Shown in pieces: positions 1 through 10,125 of a DNA stretch of 64,000 nucleotides. A program made the position numbers and the translations under genes. A model generated the notes under the pieces. It was not told where the DNA came from. It made no database searches and saw nothing but the letters and a program-made list of their open reading frames with translations. The stretch is taken from contig NZ_MDVX01000011.1 in the NCBI RefSeq assembly GCF_001719615.1, forward strand, positions 124,001 through 188,000, read 5' to 3'. Each line of letters begins with the position of its first letter. The stretch's first letter is position 1. The DNA comes from Neptunicoccus sediminis (GTDB taxonomy: Bacteria; Pseudomonadota; Alphaproteobacteria; Rhodobacterales; Rhodobacteraceae).

Positions 1-528
1 TCTATTCAGGGGGCAGCGGATGGCGCGGTAGCCCTTCCCGGTACGCTCGACATTCTGCAGCAGGGCGAATTTGATCTGGCGTTGATTGCCTGTTTCGACG
101 ACACCGGACTGACCGAGACCACGAACAGAAATGTCATTGGTATCGGTCAGGCCGCCATGCAGACAGCCCATGAACTGGGCCAACCCTATGCCGTTCTGAC
201 CACGTCAGAGCTGTCGGTTCCGGTGCTTCAGGCCAATGTCGCGGCCTATGGGCTTGGCGAGCATCTGGTCTGCATTCGCGCCAGCACCATCGCAGTTCTC
301 GACTTTGAGCAACATCGCGAGTCTGCAAACCAACGGCTGATCGCATCGGCCCGCAGGCTTCTTGCGGATCATCCCGAAATCCGGGCAATTGTTCTGGGCT
401 GTGCGGGAATGGGCGGTCTGGCAGTTGAGATGGAGCGCCAGTTAAACCTGCAAGTGATCGACCCGATCAAAGCTGCCGTCGGCAAAGCCGTAGCGTCGCT
501 TGTGGTTCCGGCCCCGTCCATGCATTAG
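1..528 (+). CDS. Asp/Glu/hydantoin racemase family protein (5' end missing)
   Basis: The open frame runs from the first base of the window to a TAG stop, so the true start lies outside and only the last 175 residues are visible. Members of this family racemise hydantoins, allantoin or acidic amino acids through two cysteines. Both are present: one in an ACFDDTG segment (visible residue 31) and one in VLGCAGMGG (visible residue 134). The CFDDTGL...GIGQAA pattern is closest to hydantoin racemases. The convergent NCS1 permease gene fits uptake of a hydantoin or related ring compound. The exact substrate is inference; allantoin racemase and arylmalonate decarboxylase-like proteins are alternatives. 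Confidence 0.75.
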   Translation, partial: SIQGAADGAVALPGTLDILQQGEFDLALIACFDDTGLTETTNRNVIGIGQAAMQTAHELGQPYAVLTTSELSVPVLQANVAAYGLGEHLVCIRASTIAVLDFEQHRESANQRLIASARRLLADHPEIRAIVLGCAGMGGLAVEMERQLNLQVIDPIKAAVGKAVASLVVPAPSMH

Positions 529-558
529 GACAGGGCCGCAACAGTTTCAGGTCCGCGC

Positions 559-1977
559 TTATTTGCTGCGCAGATAGTAGATAAATCCGCCCAGCAACGA
601 CCCGATGATCCAGGCATAGCCGGAAAGCTGGCTTAGAACCGGCACCCAGACGGTGGCTACGGAGAATACCGCTGCAATGGCAAAAGCAACCAGCGCGTGT
701 TCGTTCCAGCCGTTGCCATAGTGATAGGTTCCACCGTCCATGTTATAAAGATCGTCGCGGTTCAGTTCCTGTTTGCGCAGGATGTAGTAATCCACAATCA
801 GAATACCATACAGCGGCGCCAGCGTTGCCCCAAGCGTGTTCACAAATCCACCGATCCCGAACTGGCTGATAAAGGCCGTCCACAAACCACCGATCACCAG
901 CGCGAAAGCCGAGGTGATCAGTCCGGCCTTGCGAAAGCTGATGGTCTTGGGCGACAGGTTTGCAATCCCGTTCACCGCCGGAATGAAGTTTGCCACAAGG
1001 TTGATGCCAACTGTCGCGGCAAAGAACGTGATCGCGGCAATGACGCCCAAAAGGACACTATCCGTGCGGGCAACGATCTCGGTCGGGTTGATGATCTCTT
1101 CCCCGTAAACCACCGCAGCACCCGCCGTTGTCAGCAAGGCCAGCGCGGAAAACAGAATCATGTTGAACGGCAAACCGGCCAGATTGCCCTGCACCATTGC
1201 AGATTTGTCTCTGGCGTAGCGGGAAAAGTCGGAGAAGTTGATCATAACAGCGGCGAAATAGGCCACCATTGTGCCGATGATGGCGACAAAACCTGTGAAC
1301 TCTGTGCCCCATGTGGAGTCTTCGTTCACAAAAATCGTCTGCGCCTGTGACAAAAGCTGGCCGTCCGCTTTGACCCAAAGCACCGCCAGAAGACCGATCA
1401 TCACCAGATAAACGAACGGACCTGCAATGTTGAGAAACGTCTCAACCCAGTTCATTCCACGCCAGAAAATGACAATGTGAAAGCCCCAGACGATGACAAA
1501 AGACAACCAGTCGATGCCGGTGAGCCCCAAAAACTCCGCACCGCCGCTGGCCCCTGTGAGAGAGCGGATCAGCAAGGCAACCGCAGTCGAGGCGAAATAG
1601 ACCTGCACCCCGTACCAGAACACCGCAACAATCGCACGCAAGACAGAGGGCAGTTTCGCACCCGAGGTCCCCATGCTCGCCCGTGCGAACACCGGATAGG
1701 GGATGCCATATTTCTCTCCCGCGGCCCCTGAAAGGTTCACCAGAAACATCACCATCAGGCCCGCAACAATCAGTGCAGCAAAGGCGGTCCAGCCGCTCAC
1801 CCCGTAGGAAATGAACAGAGATGCCACCAATGAATAGCCAAAGAGCGACTGGATGTCGTTCGCCCAGATGTTAAAAATGGCAAAAGACCCCCAAGTCTTT
1901 TCCTGCGGTGTCACCGGACGAAGCGCGTCACCCTGCATCCCGCCGCCCGAATGATTTCCGGCTGTTGTCGTCTCCAT
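559..1977 (-). CDS. NCS1 family nucleobase/hydantoin:cation symporter
   Basis: This 472-residue integral membrane protein has the normal NCS1 length and about 12 hydrophobic segments. Residues near 34-50 (NIWANDIQSLFGYSL) match the conserved first helix of the family, and an N-terminal cytoplasmic tail of about 25 residues precedes it. The family imports uracil, cytosine, allantoin, thiamine or hydantoins with Na+ or H+. The gene converges on the racemase-like gene and is divergent from a GntR regulator, which suggests a small purine or hydantoin salvage cluster. Substrate assignment is inference from the neighbour. Confidence 0.85.
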   Translation of the reverse strand: METTTAGNHSGGGMQGDALRPVTPQEKTWGSFAIFNIWANDIQSLFGYSLVASLFISYGVSGWTAFAALIVAGLMVMFLVNLSGAAGEKYGIPYPVFARASMGTSGAKLPSVLRAIVAVFWYGVQVYFASTAVALLIRSLTGASGGAEFLGLTGIDWLSFVIVWGFHIVIFWRGMNWVETFLNIAGPFVYLVMIGLLAVLWVKADGQLLSQAQTIFVNEDSTWGTEFTGFVAIIGTMVAYFAAVMINFSDFSRYARDKSAMVQGNLAGLPFNMILFSALALLTTAGAAVVYGEEIINPTEIVARTDSVLLGVIAAITFFAATVGINLVANFIPAVNGIANLSPKTISFRKAGLITSAFALVIGGLWTAFISQFGIGGFVNTLGATLAPLYGILIVDYYILRKQELNRDDLYNMDGGTYHYGNGWNEHALVAFAIAAVFSVATVWVPVLSQLSGYAWIIGSLLGGFIYYLRSK

Positions 1978-2087
1978 AAACTGAACTCCCTGTTCTAACG
2001 TTGCCTGCCAAACCCCAAAAAACGCGGAACGTCTTTTGACGACCGACTGTCCCTGTGCGGCCGTTGACTTGAAATATGATCAGCCAG

Positions 2088-2126
2088 TTTTACCTGTTGC
2101 TGTACGTAAAATGTTAGATAGTATCT
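2088..2126. promoter_or_regulatory. Candidate GntR operators in the permease/GntR divergent promoter
   Basis: Two inverted repeats lie in the 239-base gap between the divergent permease and GntR genes: TTTTAC-N12-GTAAAA at 2088-2111 and AGATA-G-TATCT at 2116-2126. FCD-type GntR regulators bind short AT-rich palindromes of this kind next to their own gene. No binding data support this; it is a sequence-based suggestion. Confidence 0.4.
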
Positions 2127-2216
2127 TTTAATGCGGGTATAGCCGAATTTCATGAAAGACTTTCAGGCTATCCCTGATAATCAACGGACAAACGTAGTGG
2201 TAGGACATGAGGTAAC

Positions 2217-2891
2217 ATGACACCAAAAAAATCCTCTCCCCTGCCGACGTCCCGTCTGATGACCGATCACGCCTATGCGGCGCTGGTGGACCGATTACGC
2301 AGTGGCGCTTTGCCCAGTGGTGCGTTTCTGTCCATGCCCGTGCTGGTAGAGCAGCTCGACCTGCCGATGGCGTCGGTGCGCGAAGCGGTGAAGCGGGCAG
2401 AGTCCGCCGGACTGGTTCAAATCCTGCCCAAACGGGGTTTGATGGTCATGGATGCGGGGCCGGCCACCACGCGGGAGTGTCTCGAACTGCGCGCCATGTT
2501 TGACTGCGAAGGGGCGCGGCTGTTAATTGAACGCGCCGAACAGGTGGATCTGGGCAGTTTGCGCGAAGCCCATGAAACCCTGCGCGATGCTGCGCGGGGG
2601 GATATGGCGCCCGAACTCACCCGCCGCGCGGTTGAAACCGACCTGTCGCTGCATAATGCTTTGGGGGCTGGCAATACATCTGCACTGGCAGAGCGGCTTT
2701 ACCGTGAAAACCGCAACCGGATCGCCGTGATCCAGAATACGCGGCCGTTTCTGGCCAACCGGATCGTTTCTGCGATGGAGGAGCATCTGCAAATCATCGC
2801 CGCGTTAGAGGCCAGAGACACCACAGCGACCCTTGATGCGATCCGGTCCCATCTGCGCAGCACCCTGCAATGGTGGGGCATCCCCGCCTGA
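2217..2891 (+). CDS. GntR family transcriptional regulator, FCD type
   Basis: This 224-residue regulator has an N-terminal winged helix (about residues 15-80) and a C-terminal all-helical FCD ligand domain (about 90-220). The FCD domain carries the typical [14 protein letters not shown] helix, a D-x4-H metal or ligand pair (DLSLH) and the EEHLQII...ARD...IRSHL segment. The ATG is preceded by GAGGT. It is divergent from the NCS1 permease, so it probably controls that gene in response to the imported compound. The copA promoter begins shortly after its stop codon; it is not part of the copper module. Confidence 0.88.
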   Translation: MTPKKSSPLPTSRLMTDHAYAALVDRLRSGALPSGAFLSMPVLVEQLDLPMASVREAVKRAESAGLVQILPKRGLMVMDAGPATTRECLELRAMFDCEGARLLIERAEQVDLGSLREAHETLRDAARGDMAPELTRRAVETDLSLHNALGAGNTSALAERLYRENRNRIAVIQNTRPFLANRIVSAMEEHLQIIAALEARDTTATLDAIRSHLRSTLQWWGIPA

Positions 2892-2920
2892 TATTTTTTA
2901 CACAAACGGTCGAATCTGCC

Positions 2921-2951
2921 TTGACCCTCCAGTGACTGGAACCCCCATATC
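2921..2951 (+). promoter_or_regulatory. copA promoter with CueR-type operator
   Basis: A TTGACC -35 box (2921-2926) is separated by 19 bases from a CATATC -10 box, the overlong spacing used by MerR-family activators. The spacer holds the dyad TCCAG-TGA-CTGGA (2929-2941), similar to copper-responsive CueR operators. The cueR gene lies directly downstream of copA, which supports the match. Confidence 0.75.
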
Positions 2952-2979
2952 AGGGGAAACAGACCAAAGAGGACCGGTC

Positions 2980-5493
2980 ATGGAACAGAAAACCAGCTAT
3001 AGTTTCGGCATCGACGGCATGTCTTGCGCGTCCTGTGTCGGGCGGGTTGAGAAAGCCCTGAACGCTGTTTCAGGGGTCAGCTCTGCCGAAGTGAACCTTG
3101 CCGCCGAAAGTGGACGGATTGAGGCTGATACATCTTTGAAGGCCGCTGATGTCGCTGCCGCGCTTGACGCGACGGGCTATCCGGCGCGCACCTCTACCTT
3201 TCGTTTTGCCATTGAAAACATGACCTGTGCGTCTTGCGTCGGGCGGGTAGAAAAGGCGCTGCTTGCGGTGCCGGGTGTGGTTGCTGCCACAGTCAATCTT
3301 GCGAATGAACAGGCAACCATCGAAGTTCTTGGGGCTGACGTTGCCCCCGAAACCATCGCCCAAGCAGGCACGAACGCAGGCTATCCAACCCGCGTGGTGG
3401 ATGACGGTCGCGCGGCTGAGGACACCACTGCCCGCAAAACCGCCGAAAGCGCACATCTGCGCCGGATGACCCTGATCGCCGCCGTTCTGACCGCCCCTGT
3501 TTTCCTGATGGAGATGGGCGGCCATGCCATACCTGCGCTCCATCACTGGATCATGGCGACACTCGGCCAGACCACAAGCTGGAGCATCCAGTTTGTTCTG
3601 ACAACGCTGGTCATGGTCTGGCCCGGACGGGTGTTTTATCAAAAGGGCTTTCCGGCGCTGTTCAAAGGGGCACCGGATATGAACGCGCTGGTGGCTGTCG
3701 GCTCCGGCGCGGCATGGGCGTTTTCCACCGTCGCGCTCTTTGCGCCGGCCCTGCTGCCCGAAGGCACCCGTGTGGTTTATTTCGAAGCCGCCGCTGTGAT
3801 CGTCACGCTGATCCTGCTCGGGCGCAGTCTTGAGGCGCGGGCCAAAGGACGCACCGGGGAAGCCATCCGCAAACTGATGACGCTTCAGGCCAAAACTGCC
3901 CGCGTAGAGCGCAACGGCGCGTTCGTGGAACTGCCGGTAGAGGACATCGTTGCGGGTGACGTGTTGCAGGTACGGCCGGGCGAGAAAATTCCGGTGGATG
4001 GTGTGGTGACACAGGGCAGCTCTTTTGTGGATGAGAGCATGATCACTGGCGAACCTGTGCCGGTTGAAAAAACGACCCGAGCCAAGATCGTTGGCGGGAC
4101 GGTGAACGGCACCGGCGCCCTGACCTTCAAAGCGACCCATGTGGGGCGGGACACGATGCTGGCCCAGATCATCCGCATGGTCGAAGACGCACAGGGGGCG
4201 AAACTGCCAATTCATGATCTGGTGAACCGCATAACCCTGTGGTTCGTGCCTGCTGTCATGGCGGTGGCGCTGCTGACCTTTCTCAGCTGGCTGGTGTTCG
4301 GGCCAAGCCCGACGCTTGGCTATGCTTTGGTGGCGGCGGTTGCGGTTTTGATTATTGCCTGCCCTTGTGCGATGGGTCTGGCAACGCCCACTTCTATCAT
4401 GGTGGGCACCGGACGCGCTGCTGAACTTGGGGTGCTGTTCCGGCAGGGTGATGCCTTGCAAAGCCTGCATGACGTCAAGACCGTCGCGCTGGACAAGACC
4501 GGCACGTTGACCGAAGGCCGCCCCGAACTGACCGATCTGATTGTGTCCGACGGGTTCGAAAGCGCTGCGGTCCTTCGCAGCGTGGCCGCGCTTGAGGCAA
4601 GTTCCGAGCATCCGATCGCGCAGGCCATCGTGCGCAAGGCGCGGCTGGAAGGACTGGAGTTGCCCCCCGTTGTGGATTTTCAGTCAATCACCGGCTACGG
4701 GATCAGCGGGCGCGTTGACGACAAGTCTGTTCTCGTCGGGGCCGACCGTTTGATGACGCGGGAGTCTGTGGCGCTGGAGGATGCCAAAACCACGGGTGAC
4801 GGGCTGGGGCAAGAGGGTAAAACCCCGCTTTATGTGGCCATTGACGGACAACTGGCAGCGGTGATTGCAGTCTCTGACCCGATCAAGCAAGGCACCCCCG
4901 AAGCCATTGCCGCCCTGCATGAACTGGGCCTGCAAGTGGCAATGATCACTGGCGACAATCAGGGCACCGCCGATGCCATCGCCCGGCGTCTGGGGATTGA
5001 TACCGTTGTGGCCGAAGTCCTGCCAGAAGGCAAAGTCACCGCGATAGAGCATTTGTCACAAGCGGATGGTCCGGTCGCCTTTGTCGGGGATGGAATCAAC
5101 GATGCGCCTGCCCTTGCCCGCGCTGATGTGGGGATTGCCATCGGCACCGGCACGGATGTCGCGATTGAGGCGGCGGATGTGGTTTTGATGTCCGGCGATC
5201 TGGCCGGTGTGGTCAATGCCATCAACGTCAGCCAGCGCACCATGACAAACATCCGTCAGAACCTGTTCTGGGCCTTCAGCTATAACGGGTTGCTGATCCC
5301 TGTGGCCGCAGGCGTGTTCTACCCACTGTTCGGCTGGTTGCTGTCCCCCGCGCTTGCCGCGGGTGCAATGGCCTTGTCGAGCGTGTTTGTTCTGGCAAAC
5401 GCCCTGCGCCTGCGCTGGATCACACCGGCGCTGCGCGACCACACAAAAACCGAAACCGGCCAGCAGGCGCTCGTGCCTGCCGCCGCGCAATAG
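2980..5493 (+). CDS. copA: Cu(I)/Ag(I)-exporting P1B-type ATPase CopA
   Basis: This 837-residue inner-membrane pump exports monovalent copper or silver from the cytoplasm. It carries two N-terminal heavy-metal domains with GMSCASC (C16, C19) and NMTCASC (C83, C86), the transmembrane metal site CPC (C461, C463), the phosphorylation motif DKTGT (D505) and the hinge GDGINDAP (703-710). I chose the ATG at 2980 because AGAGGA lies just upstream and the CueR-type promoter ends before it; an earlier in-frame start would overlap the promoter and the GntR gene. cueR follows after 10 bases, forming a self-contained copper resistance unit. Confidence 0.96.
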   Translation: MEQKTSYSFGIDGMSCASCVGRVEKALNAVSGVSSAEVNLAAESGRIEADTSLKAADVAAALDATGYPARTSTFRFAIENMTCASCVGRVEKALLAVPGVVAATVNLANEQATIEVLGADVAPETIAQAGTNAGYPTRVVDDGRAAEDTTARKTAESAHLRRMTLIAAVLTAPVFLMEMGGHAIPALHHWIMATLGQTTSWSIQFVLTTLVMVWPGRVFYQKGFPALFKGAPDMNALVAVGSGAAWAFSTVALFAPALLPEGTRVVYFEAAAVIVTLILLGRSLEARAKGRTGEAIRKLMTLQAKTARVERNGAFVELPVEDIVAGDVLQVRPGEKIPVDGVVTQGSSFVDESMITGEPVPVEKTTRAKIVGGTVNGTGALTFKATHVGRDTMLAQIIRMVEDAQGAKLPIHDLVNRITLWFVPAVMAVALLTFLSWLVFGPSPTLGYALVAAVAVLIIACPCAMGLATPTSIMVGTGRAAELGVLFRQGDALQSLHDVKTVALDKTGTLTEGRPELTDLIVSDGFESAAVLRSVAALEASSEHPIAQAIVRKARLEGLELPPVVDFQSITGYGISGRVDDKSVLVGADRLMTRESVALEDAKTTGDGLGQEGKTPLYVAIDGQLAAVIAVSDPIKQGTPEAIAALHELGLQVAMITGDNQGTADAIARRLGIDTVVAEVLPEGKVTAIEHLSQADGPVAFVGDGINDAPALARADVGIAIGTGTDVAIEAADVVLMSGDLAGVVNAINVSQRTMTNIRQNLFWAFSYNGLLIPVAAGVFYPLFGWLLSPALAAGAMALSSVFVLANALRLRWITPALRDHTKTETGQQALVPAAAQ

Positions 5494-5503
5494 GAGCCGC
5501 GTG

Positions 5504-5899
5504 ATGAATATCGGAGATGTTGCCAAACAGGCGGGTTTGCCCGCTAAAACCATCCGCTATTACGAAGACATCGGGTTGGTCAAACCCCTTCGGGACCCCA
5601 ACGGCTACCGCGCTTTCCGGCCGAGCGACGTGCATAAACTGGTGTTTCTGGGCCGCTCTCGCGCGTTGGGTTTCACGATCGAAGACTGCCGCGCGCTCCT
5701 CGCGCTGTGGGAGGATCAGGACAGGGCCAGTGCAGATGTGCGCGCGATTGCCAAGGATCATCTTGCGCAGATCGAAACCAAGATTGCCGATCTGGAAGCC
5801 ATGCGCAACACCCTGTCCGATCTGGTGCGCGATTGTGCAGGGGATTCCCGTCCCGACTGTCCGATCCTGCAAAAACTGGAGGATTTTCCGACCGGATAG
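5504..5899 (+). CDS. cueR: Copper-responsive MerR family regulator CueR
   Basis: This 131-residue protein has the MerR winged helix (residues 1-70, with [10 protein letters not shown]), a dimerisation helix and a C-terminal metal loop. The loop cysteines C111 and C119 have the C-x7-C spacing of CueR, and S76 matches the serine that makes CueR selective for +1 metal ions. It should activate copA through the 19-base-spaced promoter at 2921. A GTG sits directly before the ATG at 5504; the ATG fits family length and alignment better. It lies in the copA transcript, ten bases downstream. Confidence 0.93.
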   Translation: MNIGDVAKQAGLPAKTIRYYEDIGLVKPLRDPNGYRAFRPSDVHKLVFLGRSRALGFTIEDCRALLALWEDQDRASADVRAIAKDHLAQIETKIADLEAMRNTLSDLVRDCAGDSRPDCPILQKLEDFPTG

Positions 5900-5979
5900 C
5901 GGCAACAAAGTTTCAGAACCGTTGCCACAGGCGCAAGAATATTCTAAACGACCGCAGCCAAAGCAACCATAGGACGGAC

Positions 5980-6819
5980 ATGAGCCAGTCAGCCCCGCAG
6001 AAATCTTTGACCGCTACCGATATTCGGGACCGGAAGGGCAAGACCCCTCTGGTCTGCCTGACCGCCTATACAACACCCGTTGCGCAACTGGCCGATGCCG
6101 AATGCGATCTGGTTCTGGTGGGCGACAGTGTAGGTATGGTGCTGCACGGTCTTCCCTCAACCCTTTCGGTGACGATGGAGATGATGATCCTGCATGGACA
6201 GGCTGTTGCGCGCGGGGTCAACCGTGCGCTGATGGTGGTGGATATGCCCTTTGCCAGCTACGAGGAAAGCCCCGCACAGGCCCTGCGCAACGCGGCGCGG
6301 CTGATGGCAGAAACCGGCTGTGGCGCGGTCAAGCTGGAAGGTGGGCAGCATATGGCCGAAACAATCCGTTTTCTGGTGGATCGCGGCATTCCGGTCATGG
6401 CCCATATCGGCCTGACGCCCCAATCCGTAAACGCCCTTGGCGGCTACCGCGTGCAGGGCAAGGGCGCGGATGCCGACCGTATCCTGAAAGACGCGAAAGC
6501 CGTTACCGATGCAGGGGCTTTTTCAGTGGTGCTGGAAAAACTACCCGCCGCACTCGCAGACCGGATCACCGCAGAAATCCCGATCCCGACCGTGGGCATC
6601 GGGGCTTCGGCGGGATGTGACGGGCAGATACTGGTGATCGACGACATGCTCGGCCTGTTTGACGCTTTCAAACCTGCGTTCGTTAAACGCTACGCCCATC
6701 TTGCAAAAGACGCCGGCACAGCAATCAGTACCTATGCGCAAGAGGTGCGCAGCCGCGCCTTTCCAGCCGCAGAACATGTATTTTCCGACAAAACCGCAGA
6801 AAAAGACCCCACCGAATGA
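5980..6819 (+). CDS. panB: 3-methyl-2-oxobutanoate hydroxymethyltransferase PanB
   Basis: PanB makes ketopantoate from 2-oxoisovalerate and methylene-tetrahydrofolate, the first committed step to pantothenate and CoA. The 279-residue protein shows the family signatures [42 protein letters not shown] and TVGIGAS. The ATG at 5980 follows AGGACGG and gives the usual N-terminus; longer in-frame starts would overlap cueR. It overlaps panC by four bases (ATGA), so the two are co-translated. If the replicon is extrachromosomal, the location is notable because pantothenate synthesis is normally a housekeeping function. Confidence 0.97.
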   Translation: MSQSAPQKSLTATDIRDRKGKTPLVCLTAYTTPVAQLADAECDLVLVGDSVGMVLHGLPSTLSVTMEMMILHGQAVARGVNRALMVVDMPFASYEESPAQALRNAARLMAETGCGAVKLEGGQHMAETIRFLVDRGIPVMAHIGLTPQSVNALGGYRVQGKGADADRILKDAKAVTDAGAFSVVLEKLPAALADRITAEIPIPTVGIGASAGCDGQILVIDDMLGLFDAFKPAFVKRYAHLAKDAGTAISTYAQEVRSRAFPAAEHVFSDKTAEKDPTE

Positions 6820-7661
6820 GAATTATCCGCAGTAAAGCCGCGCTTCGCACGCTCACCGATGAATGGTTGCGCGGGGGAGAAACCATTGGCGTCGTCCCTA
6901 CGATGGGCGCCCTGCACGCTGGGCATCTGTCCCTTGTTGGAGAGGCAAAAGCCAAGACCGACAGGGTGATTGTCACCCTCTTTGTGAACCCCCGCCAGTT
7001 CAACAATCCCGACGATCTGGAGAATTACCCCCGTACCGAGGACAGCGACGCCATAAAGCTCGCACCGTTTGCAGTGGATGTGCTTTATATTCCCGACCCC
7101 GACCAGATCTACCCCGATGGGTTTGCCATCAACATCTCTGTTTCCGGCGTAAGCGAGGGCCTGTGCGGTGCGGCCCGACCAGGGCATTTTGACGGTGTGG
7201 CAACGGTTGTGTCCAAACTGTTGTTGCAGACCGCAGCGGATGAGGCGTTTTTCGGGGAAAAGGATTACCAGCAGCTTCAGGTGGTGACGCGGCTGGCGAA
7301 GGATCTTGACCTGAAAACGAAAATTATCGGTTGTGAAACCGTGCGCGAACCGGACGGTCTGGCTATGTCGTCGCGCAACCTGCGGCTTGGAACAGAGGCC
7401 CGCAAGGTCGCCCCTGTGGTGCATCACGTCTTGCAGGACATGGCCGGAAAACTGTCACAGGGCGCCCCGCTGTCAACGCTTCTGCCGGATGCGCAGCAAA
7501 AGCTAAAGGCGGCCGGATTTGGCACGCTGGACTATCTGGAACTGCGCAGCGCAGAGGGCCTCGACCCGTTAGAAACCGCAGACCGCCCTGCCCGTCTGTT
7601 CATCGCGGTCTGGCTGGACGGGGTGCGGTTGATCGACAATATTGCGATCCCTGCCACTTGA
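6816..7661 (+). CDS. panC: Pantoate--beta-alanine ligase PanC
   Basis: PanC joins pantoate and beta-alanine with ATP to form pantothenate in the cytoplasm. The 281-residue sequence carries [10 protein letters not shown] (HAGH at residues 34-37, the HIGH-like nucleotide motif), [20 protein letters not shown] and the AMSSRN motif. Length matches the family. It overlaps the panB stop codon by four bases. The gap to the next gene contains a weak GC hairpin near 7740-7754 without a T tract, so its terminator is not clear. Confidence 0.97.
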   Translation: MRIIRSKAALRTLTDEWLRGGETIGVVPTMGALHAGHLSLVGEAKAKTDRVIVTLFVNPRQFNNPDDLENYPRTEDSDAIKLAPFAVDVLYIPDPDQIYPDGFAINISVSGVSEGLCGAARPGHFDGVATVVSKLLLQTAADEAFFGEKDYQQLQVVTRLAKDLDLKTKIIGCETVREPDGLAMSSRNLRLGTEARKVAPVVHHVLQDMAGKLSQGAPLSTLLPDAQQKLKAAGFGTLDYLELRSAEGLDPLETADRPARLFIAVWLDGVRLIDNIAIPAT

Positions 7662-7785
7662 AAATTGCCCGATGAAAATAAGGCTGACAAATTCCATCGT
7701 CAGACCCTTCATCATATTAGTCGTTGTACTCTTTCCACCGGCGGGCTTTCCGCCCCGATTATGCTTGGAAAATTGGCCATATCTG

Positions 7786-8448
7786 TCAGGCGTTATGTTC
7801 TGCCTGTTCGCCCAAGATAAGATTGCGCAGATCGTTGTGCGTCATGTCTTCTGAAAAGAAATCGGATCCGATCAGAATTTCCGCATAGTAAGGTATGTTT
7901 GCCAATCGTTCTTCAAGCGTCTCTTCTACGCCCATCCAGTAGTAACCACTTTGATGGAAATAAGTCATTAAGGCGCGCACTCTGGCGGCGCGCTGATTAA
8001 AGCCCATCTCGCCAAACATAGTTTGCAATTGGGAGATGCGCTTATTGTCAACGCGTGTCAGAACTTCCCGCGTCAATTCATTGGAATTGGCCCAGTCGCG
8101 CATGGCGCTATCGTATTTCGGGTCATAGCCACTTTCTTTTAATACAACGCGCACGTATCCGATGTATTTTTCATAACAATCCAGCTTGGAATGATCGAAA
8201 ATGGCGTCGAAGGCGGCAGAGTTGCGCGTCTCCCAGTCTTTTCGCAACCCTGCGAGCATATCTTCCAGATTTGAGAAAAGCCAATAAAACGCGCCGGTTG
8301 TGGCACCCAATCTGCTTGCGATTCGTCGCAGGCTTAGGCTGGAAACCCCTTCTTCAATCAGCATAGTGCGGGCCGTATCAATCCAATCCTGTCGTGTTAA
8401 CGGGTTGTTCTTATTGCTGTTCTCGCCCGTCGTTTTCATTGCACCCAC
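7786..8448 (-). CDS. TetR family transcriptional regulator
   Basis: This 220-residue regulator has a TetR helix-turn-helix in residues ~20-65 (LSLRRIASRLGATTGAFYWLFSNLEDML) and a diverged C-terminal ligand domain. I prefer the GTG at 8448, because GAGAGGA sits six bases upstream; an ATG at 8439 is the alternative. It is divergent from a TRAP transporter operon whose promoter holds a perfect 8-4-8 palindrome (8514-8533), its likely operator. Base composition is visibly richer in A and T than the neighbouring panC. The ligand is not evident. Confidence 0.85.
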   Translation of the reverse strand: MGAMKTTGENSNKNNPLTRQDWIDTARTMLIEEGVSSLSLRRIASRLGATTGAFYWLFSNLEDMLAGLRKDWETRNSAAFDAIFDHSKLDCYEKYIGYVRVVLKESGYDPKYDSAMRDWANSNELTREVLTRVDNKRISQLQTMFGEMGFNQRAARVRALMTYFHQSGYYWMGVEETLEERLANIPYYAEILIGSDFFSEDMTHNDLRNLILGEQAEHNA

Positions 8449-8477
8449 ATTAAATCCTCTCAATCGGCAGCCAGTAT

Positions 8478-8533
8478 TTGACAAGCTACATAGTTCATCT
8501 CTAACAATATAGGAACATAACACCCGTTATGTT
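8478..8533 (+). promoter_or_regulatory. TRAP operon promoter with perfect TetR-type palindrome
   Basis: A consensus TTGACA -35 box at 8478 is followed after 18 bases by a weak -10 (TAACAA, 8502). Directly downstream lies AACATAAC-ACCC-GTTATGTT (8514-8533), a perfect inverted repeat where a repressor would cover the transcription start. The divergent TetR gene at 7786-8448 is the obvious candidate ligand-responsive repressor. Confidence 0.65.
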
Positions 8534-8579
8534 ACGAAAAGTGATGAATTGCTCGGAAGCGATTCAAGGGAGGACACAG

Positions 8580-9563
8580 ATGAAAAACTGGATCATCAAA
8601 GGCGCGGCGGTTCTGTCATTGCTCGCTACTCAGGCTGCGGCCGGGACAACATTGAAGATTGCAACTGACTCGGGACCAGAAGGCTCACCATCGGGGAATG
8701 CCATTGCGAAGTGGGCGGAACTGATCGAAGAGGGATCTGACGGCGAGATCGACGTACGCGTTTTCTATCAGAACCAACTTGGCGGACAGCTTGAAGTGTT
8801 CGATCTGTTCGTCGCTGGCGATGTGGATCTTATGCTAAGCTGGCCATCGACATCATATGATAAACGCATTGGCGTGCTGAATGCGCCATACATGGTGACG
8901 TCGTGGGAAGAAGCGCTGGTCGCTTATCAACCGGGCGGCTGGGTCAATGGAACGCTTAATTCTGTCTTCGCGGATCTTGGCATCCGCTATTATGGCGCAT
9001 GGCCCGAAGGTTTTGCTGGCGTTGCGACCCGCGGCAGTTACGCGTTGGACATTGAGAGCGCGAGCGGCTTGAAGGTTCGCACGCCCCCGTTCTTTCCGAT
9101 CCCGCAAACACTTCAGGCAATGGGCTATCAAACAGCCTCTATCGACTGGTCTGAAGTCTTTACCTCAATCCAGACTGGCGTAGTAGATGGCGATGCCGGG
9201 AACGTCATCTATTGGGATTATGAGTATTTCGGAGAAATACTGGACTACTACGTTCGCACAAAACACATCTTTGTCACCGGCAATCTGATTGCCAATGCGC
9301 AAAGCATGGATAACCTCTCGCAAGAGCATCAGGACCTGATCCGGGATTCTGCGATTACCATCATGGAAGAGCAGTTCAGCGCGGCCAAAGCCGAAGATGA
9401 AAAGAATGTCGCGATCGCTATTGAAGGTGGCATGGAATATTTCGAGCCGAGTGAGCAAGACCTGCAACCGATGATCGAGCATGTACGCGCCGAAGTCTGG
9501 CCATTGATGGAAGCCGATATCGGCTCGGAAATCGTAGATCAGATGCGCGCAAACGCAAAGTGA
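8580..9563 (+). CDS. TRAP transporter solute-binding protein, DctP family
   Basis: This 327-residue periplasmic binding protein starts with a signal peptide (charged MKNWIIKG, hydrophobic core, AAAG cleavage region near residue 22). The mature domain begins TTLKIATDSG and includes the GLKVRTPPF segment, whose arginine normally pairs with the carboxylate of the ligand in DctP proteins. GGAGGA lies six bases before the ATG at 8580; the longer in-frame start would overlap the operator. It heads the dctPQM-like operon and should deliver a carboxylate-bearing solute to the membrane pair. The substrate cannot be read from sequence. Confidence 0.92.
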   Translation: MKNWIIKGAAVLSLLATQAAAGTTLKIATDSGPEGSPSGNAIAKWAELIEEGSDGEIDVRVFYQNQLGGQLEVFDLFVAGDVDLMLSWPSTSYDKRIGVLNAPYMVTSWEEALVAYQPGGWVNGTLNSVFADLGIRYYGAWPEGFAGVATRGSYALDIESASGLKVRTPPFFPIPQTLQAMGYQTASIDWSEVFTSIQTGVVDGDAGNVIYWDYEYFGEILDYYVRTKHIFVTGNLIANAQSMDNLSQEHQDLIRDSAITIMEEQFSAAKAEDEKNVAIAIEGGMEYFEPSEQDLQPMIEHVRAEVWPLMEADIGSEIVDQMRANAK

Positions 9564-9616
9564 CCAAAGCAGCGGCGCCCTGAAACGGGTGCCGCCATTC
9601 TAAATCGGGGGGATAT

Positions 9617-10123
9617 ATGCGGACCTTTTTTGATTTTTTCGACCGCTGGTTGATGAGACTTATGTCTGTTGTGATCTTCGTCAGCACCGCAGCGATTATC
9701 TGTCTTATCAGCTTTTTGATCCTGTCGCGGTTTGTTTTCGGCTGGTCGATCGTCGGCCTGCTAGAGCTGTCCACACTTAGTGCGCTGTGGCTCTATATGG
9801 TTGGCGCAATCGTCGCGTCACGCAACCGCGAACATATCACGGTCGATTTCATCACACAGTCACTCAACTCCCCCCGACTTCGTGCGGCCCATGAAGTCGC
9901 GGTTTCCGTGATCATCTTTGTGTTTGGGCTGTTCTTTTTGTCTTTAACAAAGGACATGATTGATTGGTCGCTACACAGACCGCAAGTCACCCCGGGACTG
10001 GGCATTTCTTTGTTTTACGGTCAGGCTGCATTGGTCGCGGCGGCGGTTGTGGGCACCGCCTATACCCTTCGCGATATCATCAAATCGGCAGGCGTACTTG
10101 TTCACGGCAACAGGGGGGCCTGA
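9617..10123 (+). CDS. TRAP transporter small permease, DctQ family
   Basis: This 168-residue membrane protein shows the four hydrophobic helices of DctQ subunits and the LSTLSALWLYMVGAIVASRNREHITVD pattern that marks the family (E before HI on the second helix). It partners the large subunit encoded two bases downstream. GGGGGGAT lies just upstream of its ATG. Confidence 0.9.
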   Translation: MRTFFDFFDRWLMRLMSVVIFVSTAAIICLISFLILSRFVFGWSIVGLLELSTLSALWLYMVGAIVASRNREHITVDFITQSLNSPRLRAAHEVAVSVIIFVFGLFFLSLTKDMIDWSLHRPQVTPGLGISLFYGQAALVAAAVVGTAYTLRDIIKSAGVLVHGNRGA

Positions 10124-10125
10124 TC

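Noticed and set aside
3070-4611. 513-codon open frame antisense to copA
   Set aside because: It lies wholly within copA in the opposite direction, has no known domain and reads as low-complexity basic sequence; copA shows clear motifs across the region.
7740-7754. GGCGG/CCGCC hairpin after panC as a terminator
   Set aside because: The stem is five bases and no T tract follows, so termination is not supported.
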